A DNA stretch of 64,000 bases from Algoriphagus zhangzhouensis (GCF_900148515.1 NZ_FRXN01000004.1:62001-126000); one strand, 5' to 3'. Shown: positions 36,497-45,951, counted from the stretch's first letter. Made by a program: numbers and translations. Notes: generated by a model from the letters alone, not told the origin.

Positions 36497-37387
36497 TTAC
36501 AATTTCGGCCTTTTTGCTAAACCTTCGGTAATAATCGCTTCAATTCTCTCTCTTTCTTCACCAATCAAGGTTAATCTTGGAGCTCTAACATACTCAGAAC
36601 CTACTCCACAATGCTGTTCAGCCAATTTGATGTATTGAACCAATTTAGGATGAATATCCAATTCAAGAAGTGGAAGGAACCATCTGTAGATTTCTCTGGC
36701 CTCTTCGATTTTACCTTCATTTACCAAATTGAAGATGGTTACAGTTTCTTTAGGGAAAGCACAAACCAATCCTGCAACCCATCCTACAGCTCCCATTAGC
36801 AATTCTTCCATGGCCAAGGTATCTACACCACAAAGCAATTGATATCTGTCTCCAAAACGATTGATCATACGGGTCACATTAGAAATGTCACGAGTAGATT
36901 CTTTGATCGCTTGAATATTTGGGCAGTCTGCAAGATCTGCAAACATGTCAATAGTCACCAAAGTCTTGTAATCTACAGGGTTGTTGTAGATCATGATTGG
37001 AAGGGTAGTAGAATTTGCGACGGTTTTGAAATATGTAACTACTTCACGAGCATCAGCAGAATATCTCATTGGAGGTAGCATCATCAGACCTGAAGCACCT
37101 AGTTCTTCAGCTTTCTTAGCCCAGAATAGTGCATCTTGAGTAGCTCCTTCGGCAATGTTAAGGATCACAGGAACCTTACCATCTACATATTTCACAGTTT
37201 CACTTGTCAATTGGATTTTTTCCTCTTGAGAAAGAACAGAGCTTTCTCCCAGTGTTCCACCTAAAATAATTCCGTGAACACCTGACTCTAGTTGAAAGTC
37301 AATATTTTTGAAGAATAGATCCATATCCAAAGTTCCATCTGCATGGAATTTGGTTGTTACAGCTGGGAATACGCCTTTCCAATTCAT
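36497..37387 (-). CDS. DHDPS-family lyase, probable 1-pyrroline-4-hydroxy-2-carboxylate deaminase
   Basis: A 296-residue dihydrodipicolinate synthase-fold protein. The Schiff-base lysine is near 161 in IQAIKESTRDISNV and the paired tyrosine near 131 in PIMIYNNPVDYKT; GGTLGESSVLS is the N-terminal substrate loop. In hydroxyproline degradation a DHDPS-family enzyme deaminates and dehydrates the pyrroline to 2-oxoglutarate semialdehyde. The gene is first in the minus-strand operon, divergent from an AraC regulator. Confidence 0.85.
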   Translation of the reverse strand: MNWKGVFPAVTTKFHADGTLDMDLFFKNIDFQLESGVHGIILGGTLGESSVLSQEEKIQLTSETVKYVDGKVPVILNIAEGATQDALFWAKKAEELGASGLMMLPPMRYSADAREVVTYFKTVANSTTLPIMIYNNPVDYKTLVTIDMFADLADCPNIQAIKESTRDISNVTRMINRFGDRYQLLCGVDTLAMEELLMGAVGWVAGLVCAFPKETVTIFNLVNEGKIEEAREIYRWFLPLLELDIHPKLVQYIKLAEQHCGVGSEYVRAPRLTLIGEERERIEAIITEGLAKRPKL

Positions 37388-37402
37388 AGTATTTTTTTAT
37401 TT

Positions 37403-37410
37403 CAAAGGTA
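37403..37410 (-). promoter_or_regulatory. Candidate promoter of the hydroxyproline operon
   Basis: On the minus strand this reads TACCTTTG, a perfect TAnnTTTG, ending 15 bases before the start codon at 37387, which would give a very short leader. No TTG lies at a standard -33 distance, which could mean the promoter depends on the AraC-type activator encoded across the divergent gap. Confidence 0.45.
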
Positions 37411-37520
37411 TGCCAACTCTAAAGGGCTATCTTTCACAGTATTAGTATATGATGATGCAATATTGACTTTTTAATCACTTATAATTTCAAAATACCTTAA
37501 AATACTATTAATTTAGCCTT

Positions 37521-38393
37521 ATGTCAAAGGTTATTGCTTTTCAGATTCCAAAGTCCCAAAAGGAGTTTATTCGATTTCAGCAGGATAGAGGAGGTTACTT
37601 TTATGATAAGTTGCACCAGCATCCCCAACTTCAATTGACTGTTGTTTTGGAGGGAAGTGGTCAATTTTTGAGTGGAGACTACATGGGGAGATTTCAGCCA
37701 GGAGATGTTTTTTTCTTAGGAGAGAACGTTCCTCACGTATTCCGAAGTGATGCCGAATATTTTGCGGACGATTCTATTTTACAAATTGCTGGGGATACAC
37801 TTTTTTATGATTTCCAGGCATTCGGTGATTCAATATGGGAAGTGGAGGATTTGCAGGGATTAAAGAGTTTTTTACCTCCAAAAGGTTCTTGCTTCCAGAT
37901 TTTTGGTGAGACACAGGTAAGAATTCAAGAGCTATTTAAGGAGTATCAAGCCAGCAAAAATTTGTTTCGCTTTCAGAGGGGGATGGAAATCTTAGCAGTT
38001 TTAGAAAAAGGGTCTGAAGATTTTATTTCTTTAAATAAGACTGAAGGATTGGTAGGGCTCTCAGAAAAAGATGGAAGTAGGATGGATCAAATTCTCCGGT
38101 ACCTTTTAAATAATAGGTTTCGGGCTATTTCACTGGATGAAATTTCGGAGGAGGCCAATATGAGCAAAGAAGCTTTTTGTCGATTTTTTAAAATGCGTAC
38201 AAGAAAGACATTTACCCAATATGTCAATCAGCTCCGAATTAGTGAGGCTCAAAAGCTTTTGAAGGAGTCGGACAAGAATGTTTCTGAAATAGCTTTTAGC
38301 ATAGGTTATGAAAATCTATCTCACTTCAACAGGAATTTCAAAGTGATCACCGGCAAAACACCAGTTGAATTCAGGAAATCTCAGATGATTTAA
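37521..38393 (+). CDS. AraC-family regulator, probably of the hydroxyproline operon
   Basis: A 290-residue protein with an N-terminal cupin-like sensor (QLTVVLEGSGQFLSGDYMG, then GDVFFLGENVPHVFRSD) and two C-terminal helix-turn-helix motifs over about 190-288 (ISLDEISEEANMSKEAFCRFF; SEIAFSIGYENLSHFNRNF, each in part). It is divergent from the Hyp genes across 133 bases, the classic layout of a local regulator. A role as hydroxyproline-responsive activator is inferred. Confidence 0.85.
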   Translation: MSKVIAFQIPKSQKEFIRFQQDRGGYFYDKLHQHPQLQLTVVLEGSGQFLSGDYMGRFQPGDVFFLGENVPHVFRSDAEYFADDSILQIAGDTLFYDFQAFGDSIWEVEDLQGLKSFLPPKGSCFQIFGETQVRIQELFKEYQASKNLFRFQRGMEILAVLEKGSEDFISLNKTEGLVGLSEKDGSRMDQILRYLLNNRFRAISLDEISEEANMSKEAFCRFFKMRTRKTFTQYVNQLRISEAQKLLKESDKNVSEIAFSIGYENLSHFNRNFKVITGKTPVEFRKSQMI

Positions 38394-38606
38394 ATTTTCC
38401 ATTTCAATCTTATTTGTGGTTTCTGTTACTTTTTTTCTACAGTTGAGGAATTTCCTTGCTCAATCATTTCATTCGTTTTTTTTGGCATCTCATTCTTGAC
38501 GCTCTTTTAAAATACTGTAAATCAAATAGTTGAATATTAGTTTGTTGAATTCTTCATACCTAAGGCATTAATCTTGACTAATGGGATGTAGGAAAATTTA
38601 ACTACT

Positions 38607-39146
38607 ATGAAAAAGCTACTATTATCATTTGCGCTAATCCTGATGGGTGTAAGTGCATTTTCACAACAAAGAGTAAGAGAACTAGATGAGATCAATGAGG
38701 ACAATTCCTGGTTGAAGCTCGGAGTGAATTTAGGTGCTCCGGTAGGAGACCTTTCCAACTATTCTTCATTTGCGTTAGGGCTTGACGTTGCAGGCCAATT
38801 TATGAGAACAGACAATTTTGGTTTAGGTGTAGCTTCTGGTTATACCCAGTACTTTAAAAAGTCTGACGTTTCTTATGCTGAAAATTTCGGAGTAATTCCT
38901 TTGGGGGTCATGTTTAGATATTACCCACAGCCTTCAGGATTTTTTGTAGGTACAGATGCTGGGTATTCCTTTTTCACGGGAGATGGAATGAGTGAAAGCG
39001 GTGGGGCATATATCCGCCCTCAATTAGGTTATCACAACTATGATTGGAACATCTTCGGTTTTTATAACCATGTGTTCAATTCCGATCCAGGAATAGATGT
39101 TCAGGCTATCGGTGTTGCGGTGACATATAATATCAGATTTAAATAA
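38607..39146 (+). CDS. Small outer-membrane beta-barrel protein
   Basis: A 179-residue protein with a signal peptide (cleavage near SAFSQ) and alternating beta-strand segments ending in AVTYNIRF, a C-terminal aromatic signal for barrel insertion. It resembles the small porin-like/OmpW-sized barrels of Bacteroidota; no function is evident. The 213 bases upstream hold no recognisable RNA or gene. A 72-residue membrane protein follows 29 bases later. Confidence 0.72.
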   Translation: MKKLLLSFALILMGVSAFSQQRVRELDEINEDNSWLKLGVNLGAPVGDLSNYSSFALGLDVAGQFMRTDNFGLGVASGYTQYFKKSDVSYAENFGVIPLGVMFRYYPQPSGFFVGTDAGYSFFTGDGMSESGGAYIRPQLGYHNYDWNIFGFYNHVFNSDPGIDVQAIGVAVTYNIRFK

Positions 39147-39175
39147 TCAACCAAACAACCAAAAACACAGGCACT

Positions 39176-39394
39176 ATGAAAGCGATAGAACTTTTAGAAA
39201 ATAAAATTTCCAAAGTAGCTGTATTGGCTATCCTAGGAGTTTTGATTTCTTTTCAAATTTTTGCTCAAGATGGCGGCTTAGATGTCGATATCAACATCGG
39301 TAAAACCGAATGGTATGAGCAAACTTGGGTATGGGTAGTTGGAGCTGCTGCCTTTATCTTGATCCTAGTAGCTCTTTTAAGAAGAAAAAAATAG
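39176..39394 (+). CDS. Small protein with signal peptide, short exposed segment and C-terminal helix
   Basis: A 72-residue protein in three pieces: a signal-like N-terminus (cleavage near FAQ), about 20 acidic residues (DGGLDVDINIGKTEWYEQ) and a C-terminal transmembrane helix ending in LRRKK. Function unknown. The layout is that of a tail-anchored small membrane protein, and it ends with a strong terminator. It is probably co-transcribed with the barrel gene upstream. Confidence 0.7.
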   Translation: MKAIELLENKISKVAVLAILGVLISFQIFAQDGGLDVDINIGKTEWYEQTWVWVVGAAAFILILVALLRRKK

Positions 39395-39417
39395 CTGAGT
39401 TTAGTTTAATTGGGAGG

Positions 39418-39450
39418 AGAGGCTGTCTAGAAATAGACAGCCTCTTTGTT
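39418..39450. terminator. Bidirectional terminator after the small membrane protein
   Basis: AGAGGCTGTCTA (39418-39429) pairs with TAGACAGCCTCT (39434-39445) across GAAA, a 12-bp stem, followed by TTGTTTTT. It terminates the plus-strand genes. The stem also lies within 35 bases of the converging peptidase stop and may serve that transcript too. Confidence 0.88.
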
Positions 39451-39451
39451 T

Positions 39452-42400
39452 TTATTCTATTTCTACGCTTTGAGTATTATCATCAGGAATCCGATCGATC
39501 AATTTATTATAAGGATCAATACCTGCTTTTTCAGGGTTTCCTTTAACCCGAATAGTGATGGTCGATTCACCAGGCTTGATTTTGTATTTTTCTAGGTAAA
39601 GTGGATTTACACGTGTTCGACCACTTTCATCCTCATCCTCTTCTGCAAAAACACCAATATCAATATAGTCACCTTCATAACTGGCATCAGATTCTTTACC
39701 GGTTTCGTCAGCATAGAGTTTTTGAGACTTGATCTTCAAAGTCAACTCATATTCATTTTCCCCAATCTCTTTGGCAGTTACAGATTCCGTTCTATTATCG
39801 TATAGTGTGATTTTATTCCAAGTGTCATCTAAATAATATTGAAGACTATCCGGAGTGGCTGCTTTCAAATAAGAATAGAGATCAGAGCTACCCGGAAATG
39901 GAGGAGCTTGCTTCAATCCAAAATCACGATTGAAAGCATATAGAGCTGAATCCATAGCCTCATTTCCGATGAGGTCTCGAAGTCCATACAAAATCAAACT
40001 TCCCTTGTTGTACCATTGGTAAGCGCGGTTACAGTTGATAAAGACATTTTCTTTTTTGCTTTCAAAAGCTCTTCCTCTTAAATAATCATCCAATTCATCC
40101 TTGAGGAAGCGTTTCATATTGTCCTTACCATATTTCCTTTCAGTCAAAATTAAAGCTGAGAACTCAGCCAAAGCTTCTGAAATCAGGTTTGCACCTCGAG
40201 TATAATTTGGAGTAATCTGATGTCCCCACCACTGATGGGCCAATTCATGGGCTGTGACGTAATAGACATAATCAAAATCATTTGGATCTGAGAAATTGGC
40301 TACCCATCCAAAGCTTTCTGAAAATGGAACAGTATTAGGAAAAGACTGGGCAAAGCCTGCATACCTCGGGAATTCCAAGAGGCGCATTTGTCTAAACTGG
40401 AAATCGCCGTAGGTTTCTGAGAAGTAAGTCAAGCCATCTTTGTATGCCTGAAGGAATCGGTCCAGATTGTAAGGATGCTTTTTATCATAAAAGATCTCAA
40501 TATCTACTTTCTGGCCATCTGGCAAGCTTGTTTCATCTTTCAAAACTTCATATTCCGCAGATACGAAAGTAAAAAAGTCCTGAATCGGAGTATCTTGGAT
40601 ATAGTGGAAATACCTTCTCCCATTTTCCTCCCATTCATTTTGCAAATAGCCGGGTGCAACTGCAATTTGGGAAGGGATGGTGCTGACGACAGCTTCAAAC
40701 TGTATGAAATCAGCATCATCTGCAAAGAGCAAGGTTTGCCTTCCCTTCGGATCATCATGTGGAGGAAGATCTTCAGGTTTTTCAGGAAGTTCATATTTTC
40801 TCCTATCCTCATCAGAATTTATTTCACCATTAGCGTCGTATCCTATTTCTGGAATTCCACCAGAAAAGAATGTTCCATTGTAAACCAATTCACGACCATA
40901 TCCTGAGTTCGGGAATCCTTGATTAGTGGACTCGCTGATAATGGTCAGGTTCAAGGTGTCACCGGGTTGCATGGTATTTGGCAACGCGGTGATTTGGTAC
41001 CATTCTCTCTCTGGCTTTTTGCCAAAAAGTTGGAATTTTTTGGACTCATATTCTAAAGGAAATCTATGGGCCAAGGTGTCACCATTCAAGATCACTTTAA
41101 ACTTGTCCAAGGAAGCAGAATTGAAGTGGATAGAGTCAATCGGTGAGTCAGTTTTATTGACTAGTTCCACTTCAGCCTTGAAATAAGCTGCTCTTTCCAT
41201 GGGGAAAAGGTCTGCTTCAATATTCACTCTTGTGAATTTTGGCTGAGGTATTCCCTCGTACTTTTTCAATTGCTTCTCATAAGCGACAGACCTCAGTTTT
41301 CCTTCTTCTGGAGTCATATATCCATTTTTATAGACCACAGTATTGTAGATATAAGCACCGGAAAGTAGAGCTATCAAAATGAACAAATAGGAGAGTTTGG
41401 TCGGTACATCTCCCATTCTAGATTTGGCAGAATTCCATCGGCTCTTCCAGGAGTTTTCTGTTCCTCTGCTGAAAAAGATGCTAAAGAAAAGAACCAAGAA
41501 AATGCCCCATGCTGTCCAATAAAGATTAAACCAGAAAAGAGGTTTGGCAAAATGTCCCAGACCATTCATGTCACTCCAAGTGTATCCAGGTTTGTAGCTG
41601 AAGAAAAACAAGTTGAAATTGTAATCAGCAAAATCCCTGAAAATCATCATCACTAGCCAAATCCCAATGGCAACAGCATGTCCTGCGAATTTGTTGTTCA
41701 TGACTAGATGGACCGCAAAAACCAACATGACCATCTGCAAATAGTCAGGCAAGGAAATTAAATAGCTGTCGATCAGGTAGACTTTCAGATCATAATTAAA
41801 ATAGCCTTTCAAAGTCTGAACGAGAAGCCCTACGAAAATGGGAATAGTCGTCAAAACCAAGCAAATAAATGCCATTCCCAAGAACTTGGAAGCAACTACG
41901 ACACCGTCTTTGACAGGGAAAGTATCATTGATAATAGAGTAGCCTGTGGATTTATCCCGATGGAGGGCTTCTCCGGTGAAAAAGACAATGATGATGAAAA
42001 CAAAAAGGTTGTAATCATAAGTCTTGTACTCCATCAAAAATGAAGTGGAGGGGAAGTTAGGGACGCTATAAAGGGTATTCCCAATCCAGAAATCCAACAC
42101 CAAGAATATGAGTCCACCAAGCAGAATGGATCGGAAGTAAACATCCTTGGAAATATTCTGAACCTCGATTTTGGTTAAAGTTTTGAGACTGGTCCATTGA
42201 TAGTTTTTGGAGAAATCCGTTACAACTTTTACGTTCTTTTGAATGATTTCAGGAACTGATTCAGTCTTTACCTTTGACTTTTTCTGTTGTGTTTGGAAGA
42301 AATATTCAAAGCTAAATCTGAAATAGGCGGCAATGAAAAATACCAGTCCAACTCCTGACCAAAGAAGTCGATTGAGTAAGAGATTTCCTTCTAAGGGTAA

Positions 42401-43096
42401 AAAGAAGCTGTTCTTCTCATAAGGGGTAAGATATCTAGTTTGCAAGGAGAAAGTGTTCAGCCCAAATGGATCAATCAGCTGTACCAAATCTTTGTTTTCA
42501 ATGTCCTGAGAAAGAAAATTGGCTAATAGATAGGCAATGAAAATGATGATTCCTCCAGAATAGATGGATCTGATATTTCTGGTAAATACAATCAGTGCGA
42601 AGAAAAGTGATCCCGCCAACCAGAGGTTGGGCAGTAGAAGTGTGAACCAGGGCTGAAAGTAATTGACCAGTAGATTGGGGCCATACCTTTCTGCTTCTGT
42701 TCCGAATAAAGGACCCAATAGAGAACCCAAATAAATTCCTAAGAGAGCACCTGAAGAGATAAAGAGTAGGGTAAAAAACGATCCCCAGAATCTTCCCATG
42801 AAATAACCGAATTTTGAAATCGGATAGCTGAAGAGGAAGGTTCCTGTTTTATGCTCCAAATCCCTGTAAAGAGGGACACCCATCACGGCAGAAGCTATCA
42901 ATATTCCAAAAATGGAAATGAGCAAAAGGATATTTGCAATGATAATAGGGGCATTGTGATAGACTTTTTCGGAGGCTGGAGTATTTCCGAATCCAATAAG
43001 CAAAAGACCAACTGTGACCAACAGGAAAAAGTAAATCCAAGTCGCAGGCCTCCCAAATCGGTATTTTAATTCAAATACGAATATATCTTTAAACAT
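39452..43096 (-). CDS. ABC-2 type permease fused to an M1-family aminopeptidase
   Basis: A 1214-residue protein. The first 575 residues hold about twelve hydrophobic segments in an ABC-2 permease pattern, duplicated as two sets of six. A soluble part follows with the M1 gluzincin motif HELAHQWWGH (near 947) and the downstream glutamate in ISEALAEFSALI, so the zinc site is complete. The peptidase part faces the periplasm if the topology is standard. The ATPase gene lies 9 bases upstream, so the pair is a transporter with a built-in peptidase. Known in Bacteroidota, but its substrate is unknown. Confidence 0.85.
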   Translation of the reverse strand: MFKDIFVFELKYRFGRPATWIYFFLLVTVGLLLIGFGNTPASEKVYHNAPIIIANILLLISIFGILIASAVMGVPLYRDLEHKTGTFLFSYPISKFGYFMGRFWGSFFTLLFISSGALLGIYLGSLLGPLFGTEAERYGPNLLVNYFQPWFTLLLPNLWLAGSLFFALIVFTRNIRSIYSGGIIIFIAYLLANFLSQDIENKDLVQLIDPFGLNTFSLQTRYLTPYEKNSFFLPLEGNLLLNRLLWSGVGLVFFIAAYFRFSFEYFFQTQQKKSKVKTESVPEIIQKNVKVVTDFSKNYQWTSLKTLTKIEVQNISKDVYFRSILLGGLIFLVLDFWIGNTLYSVPNFPSTSFLMEYKTYDYNLFVFIIIVFFTGEALHRDKSTGYSIINDTFPVKDGVVVASKFLGMAFICLVLTTIPIFVGLLVQTLKGYFNYDLKVYLIDSYLISLPDYLQMVMLVFAVHLVMNNKFAGHAVAIGIWLVMMIFRDFADYNFNLFFFSYKPGYTWSDMNGLGHFAKPLFWFNLYWTAWGIFLVLFFSIFFSRGTENSWKSRWNSAKSRMGDVPTKLSYLFILIALLSGAYIYNTVVYKNGYMTPEEGKLRSVAYEKQLKKYEGIPQPKFTRVNIEADLFPMERAAYFKAEVELVNKTDSPIDSIHFNSASLDKFKVILNGDTLAHRFPLEYESKKFQLFGKKPEREWYQITALPNTMQPGDTLNLTIISESTNQGFPNSGYGRELVYNGTFFSGGIPEIGYDANGEINSDEDRRKYELPEKPEDLPPHDDPKGRQTLLFADDADFIQFEAVVSTIPSQIAVAPGYLQNEWEENGRRYFHYIQDTPIQDFFTFVSAEYEVLKDETSLPDGQKVDIEIFYDKKHPYNLDRFLQAYKDGLTYFSETYGDFQFRQMRLLEFPRYAGFAQSFPNTVPFSESFGWVANFSDPNDFDYVYYVTAHELAHQWWGHQITPNYTRGANLISEALAEFSALILTERKYGKDNMKRFLKDELDDYLRGRAFESKKENVFINCNRAYQWYNKGSLILYGLRDLIGNEAMDSALYAFNRDFGLKQAPPFPGSSDLYSYLKAATPDSLQYYLDDTWNKITLYDNRTESVTAKEIGENEYELTLKIKSQKLYADETGKESDASYEGDYIDIGVFAEEDEDESGRTRVNPLYLEKYKIKPGESTITIRVKGNPEKAGIDPYNKLIDRIPDDNTQSVEIE

Positions 43097-43105
43097 GGCC
43101 TGAGA

Positions 43106-43993
43106 TTAAAGAGTGATAGGATCGACTTTTTTGGAAATAAAGCTGAAATAAACATCTTCCAAATCAGCTGGACTTGGCTCAAATCCATTTCCTGGATCCT
43201 CTTCACTTTCGATTCTTAAGCTTAGCTTTCCTGCGATCAATTTGGTGGAGATAAGATTGTAATCCTGTCTATACTGATCCAAATCAGATTTTTCGATGGA
43301 TTTTTGATAGATTTTTCCATCCACCATCGCCAATCCATCTTTTGGTTTTCCCTGCATCAAAACTTCCCCCATACAGATAATGGCCATATTGGAGCAAAGG
43401 GTATTGACGTCTTCTACAATGTGAGTTGATAAAATGACGATGGTGTTTTCTCCAATTTCTGAGAGTAGATTATAAAATCGGTTTCTTTCGGATGGATCCA
43501 AGCCTGCGGTAGGTTCATCCACAATGATCAAAGATGGATTTCCGACCAAAGCTTGGGCAATACCAAATCGCTGTCTCATCCCTCCTGAATAAGTACCCAA
43601 ACCTTTCTTCCTATCCTTGTACAAATTGACCTTATTGAGCAAAGAAGCTACGAGCTCTTTTCTTTCACCACTATTTCCAACACCTTTCATTTGAGCAATA
43701 TGATCAAGCATGGTTTCAGCATTGATTCGTGGATAAAGCCCAAAGTCCTGAGGTAAGTATCCCAATCTTTCACGGACTGTCTGTTTATCTTTTAGTACAT
43801 CTATCCCATCGAGGCTGATGCTTCCAAAATCAGCATCTTGAAGTGTGGATATGGTTCTCATCAAGGTTGATTTTCCTGCACCATTAGGTCCTAATAGGCC
43901 AAACATGCCTTGAGGAATGGTGAGAGAAACATCGTTTAATGCCCTTACTCCATTAGAGTAGGTTTTTGAAAGATTGGAGATTACTAATTCCAT
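43106..43993 (-). CDS. ABC transporter ATP-binding protein
   Basis: A 295-residue ABC ATPase: Walker A GPNGAGKST (about 35-43), the Q-loop LPQDFGLYP, the signature YSGGMRQRFGIAQAL, Walker B LIIVDEPTAGLD and the switch histidine in LSTHIVEDV. The extra C-terminal 70 residues are typical of ABC-2 exporters. It is the ATPase for the permease-peptidase 9 bases downstream. Confidence 0.93.
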   Translation of the reverse strand: MELVISNLSKTYSNGVRALNDVSLTIPQGMFGLLGPNGAGKSTLMRTISTLQDADFGSISLDGIDVLKDKQTVRERLGYLPQDFGLYPRINAETMLDHIAQMKGVGNSGERKELVASLLNKVNLYKDRKKGLGTYSGGMRQRFGIAQALVGNPSLIIVDEPTAGLDPSERNRFYNLLSEIGENTIVILSTHIVEDVNTLCSNMAIICMGEVLMQGKPKDGLAMVDGKIYQKSIEKSDLDQYRQDYNLISTKLIAGKLSLRIESEEDPGNGFEPSPADLEDVYFSFISKKVDPITL

Positions 43994-44115
43994 AAAGTAG
44001 AAGAAAGGTTAGCTAGTTGTAAACTGGTATAAAAGTAATAGGCTATTAATATAAGAATTTGATTTATAGAATGTTGTAGTCTGCAAGAAATAGCCTTTCG
44101 TAATCTTAGATGCAT

Positions 44116-44156
44116 AATTGGGATAAGTGGATGCAGTCATGTCCCAATTTTTTTTT
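44116..44156 (+). terminator. Orphan terminator-like hairpin in the divergent gap before the DUF885 gene
   Basis: AATTGGGA (44116-44123) pairs with TCCCAATT (44142-44149) over an 18-base loop and runs into nine Ts (44148-44156). It is oriented for plus-strand transcription, yet no plus-strand gene lies upstream: the gap begins at the ABC ATPase start. It could end a small RNA or act as a leader attenuator of the DUF885 gene, 107 bases further on. The rest of the 269-base gap shows no other structure I can support. Confidence 0.5.
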
Positions 44157-44262
44157 AACTAGGTCTGGCCAATTCTTTTTTGTTGATGAGAAAATGAAAT
44201 ATGGCTTGACCCAGAATACCAATTCAGTCTTTGAAACCAAATTTTAAAACCATCCAACCTTT

Positions 44263-45945
44263 ATGAAAAAGCTTTATTTAACGCTGGTTCTATGTTTTTC
44301 CCTTGGTATTGCTTGGGCAACAGAGCTAGTGGATATGATTCAAACCTATCAGGCAGATAGGGGGGCATTGTTCCGATTGTATACCAATCGCCTTTCGGAT
44401 GAATACTATTCAAGAATGGAATCCTTTAATAAGGAATACTTGGATGCCTTAGAAAAGAGAAACTACAATTCCCTTTCTGAAGATGGGAAAATAGATTATG
44501 TGCTTTTCAGAAATTATTTAGAAACACAGCTTGCTGAATTGAATCTTGAAAAACGGGATTTTGATGAGGTTAAAAATGTTGTGGCTTTTGGTGGCCCATT
44601 ACATGAATTTGTAGTGGCAAGGAGAAGAGCAAAGCAACCAGACTCCAAAGCGCTTGCGGCTACTTGGAATGAGGTAGCTAAGAAAGTCGATGCACAATTG
44701 GCAGCACTTCCATCTACAAGTAAATATACTTCTTGGCAGAAGGCAGACTTGGCAGCTATGTCTGTTGAAAGTTTGAATCGTGTGGTGAAAGAAGCTTATG
44801 ATTTTTATTTTGACTATGATCCTGAATTCACTTGGTGGATGCCAGAGCCTTGGAAAAAGCTGGATGCAAGTATGAAAGCCTATGCAAAAGCTTTGCGTGA
44901 GCATTATACCAATTCGGTGAAAGATGACGGTAGCGGGATAATCGGAAAGCCAATCGGCAGAGAAGCTTTGCTGAATCAATTGGCATTTGAAATGATTGCT
45001 TATAGCCCTGAAGAATTGATTGCAGAGGCTGAAAAACAGTTTGCTTGGTGCGAAAAAGAAATGCTTAAGGCTTCCAATGAACTGGGATTTGGAGATGATT
45101 GGAAGGCTGCTTTGGAAATGGTGAAAGAAACTTATCTACCTGCTGGAGCTTGGCCTGAAGAAGTGGCAAGATTGGGAGAAGAAGCAATTGGAATCATGGA
45201 AGAAAATGATTGGATTACCGTTCCGCCTTTGGCAAAGGAGACTTGGAGAACAACCATGATTTCTGCCGAAAGACAAAGAGTAAGTCCATTCTTTTTGGGT
45301 GGTGAAGTCATTCAGATTTCTTACCCGACTTCAGAGATGAGCCATGGAGAAAAAATGATGTCCATGCGTGGAAATAACCCTCATTTCTCCAGAGCGACTG
45401 TGCAGCATGAATTGATTCCTGGTCATCACCTACAGCAATTTATGAATCAGCGTTACAACACGCACAGAAGAATGTTTAGAACTCCTTTCTGGACAGAGGG
45501 CTGGGCTTTATATTGGGAGTTTGTGCTTTGGGACAGAGACTTTCCAAGAGATGCCAAAGATAAAGTGGGGATGCTTTTCTGGAGGATGCACAGATGTGCT
45601 CGTATCATTTTCTCTTTGAGCTATCATTTGGGCACGATGACTCCTCAGGAATGTATCGACTTATTGGTAGACAAAGTGGGGCATGAATATGCCAATGCAG
45701 AGGCTGAAGTTCGTCGTTCTTTTGAAGGTAGATACGGTCCATTGTACCAAATCGCCTATATGATCGGAGCCTTGGAGTTCTATTCTTTGAGACAAGAAAT
45801 GGTAGAATCAGGAAAAATGGATGAAAAAGAATTCCATGACTTGATTATGCAACAGAATACAATGCCGGTGGAGATTCTAAGAGCCAAGGTAACTGGTAAT
45901 CCACTAAGTAAAAATCACAAAGCCAGTTGGAAATTTTTGGATTAA
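44263..45945 (+). CDS. DUF885 family metallopeptidase-like hydrolase, exported
   Basis: A 560-residue protein with a signal peptide (cleavage near AWAT). The zinc motif is visible as HELIPGHHLQQFM (near 382; HExxGH type), followed by TEGWALYWEFVLWD with the third ligand. The DUF885 family contains uncharacterised peptidase-like enzymes, and a periplasmic role is inferred from the signal. It is divergent from the ABC-peptidase operon and ends in a shared terminator. Confidence 0.86.
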   Translation: MKKLYLTLVLCFSLGIAWATELVDMIQTYQADRGALFRLYTNRLSDEYYSRMESFNKEYLDALEKRNYNSLSEDGKIDYVLFRNYLETQLAELNLEKRDFDEVKNVVAFGGPLHEFVVARRRAKQPDSKALAATWNEVAKKVDAQLAALPSTSKYTSWQKADLAAMSVESLNRVVKEAYDFYFDYDPEFTWWMPEPWKKLDASMKAYAKALREHYTNSVKDDGSGIIGKPIGREALLNQLAFEMIAYSPEELIAEAEKQFAWCEKEMLKASNELGFGDDWKAALEMVKETYLPAGAWPEEVARLGEEAIGIMEENDWITVPPLAKETWRTTMISAERQRVSPFFLGGEVIQISYPTSEMSHGEKMMSMRGNNPHFSRATVQHELIPGHHLQQFMNQRYNTHRRMFRTPFWTEGWALYWEFVLWDRDFPRDAKDKVGMLFWRMHRCARIIFSLSYHLGTMTPQECIDLLVDKVGHEYANAEAEVRRSFEGRYGPLYQIAYMIGALEFYSLRQEMVESGKMDEKEFHDLIMQQNTMPVEILRAKVTGNPLSKNHKASWKFLD

Positions 45946-45951
45946 GTAAAC

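Noticed and set aside
40475-40906. 143-residue plus-strand frame inside the permease-peptidase gene
   Set aside because: Antisense to the M1 part, no start context and no family features.
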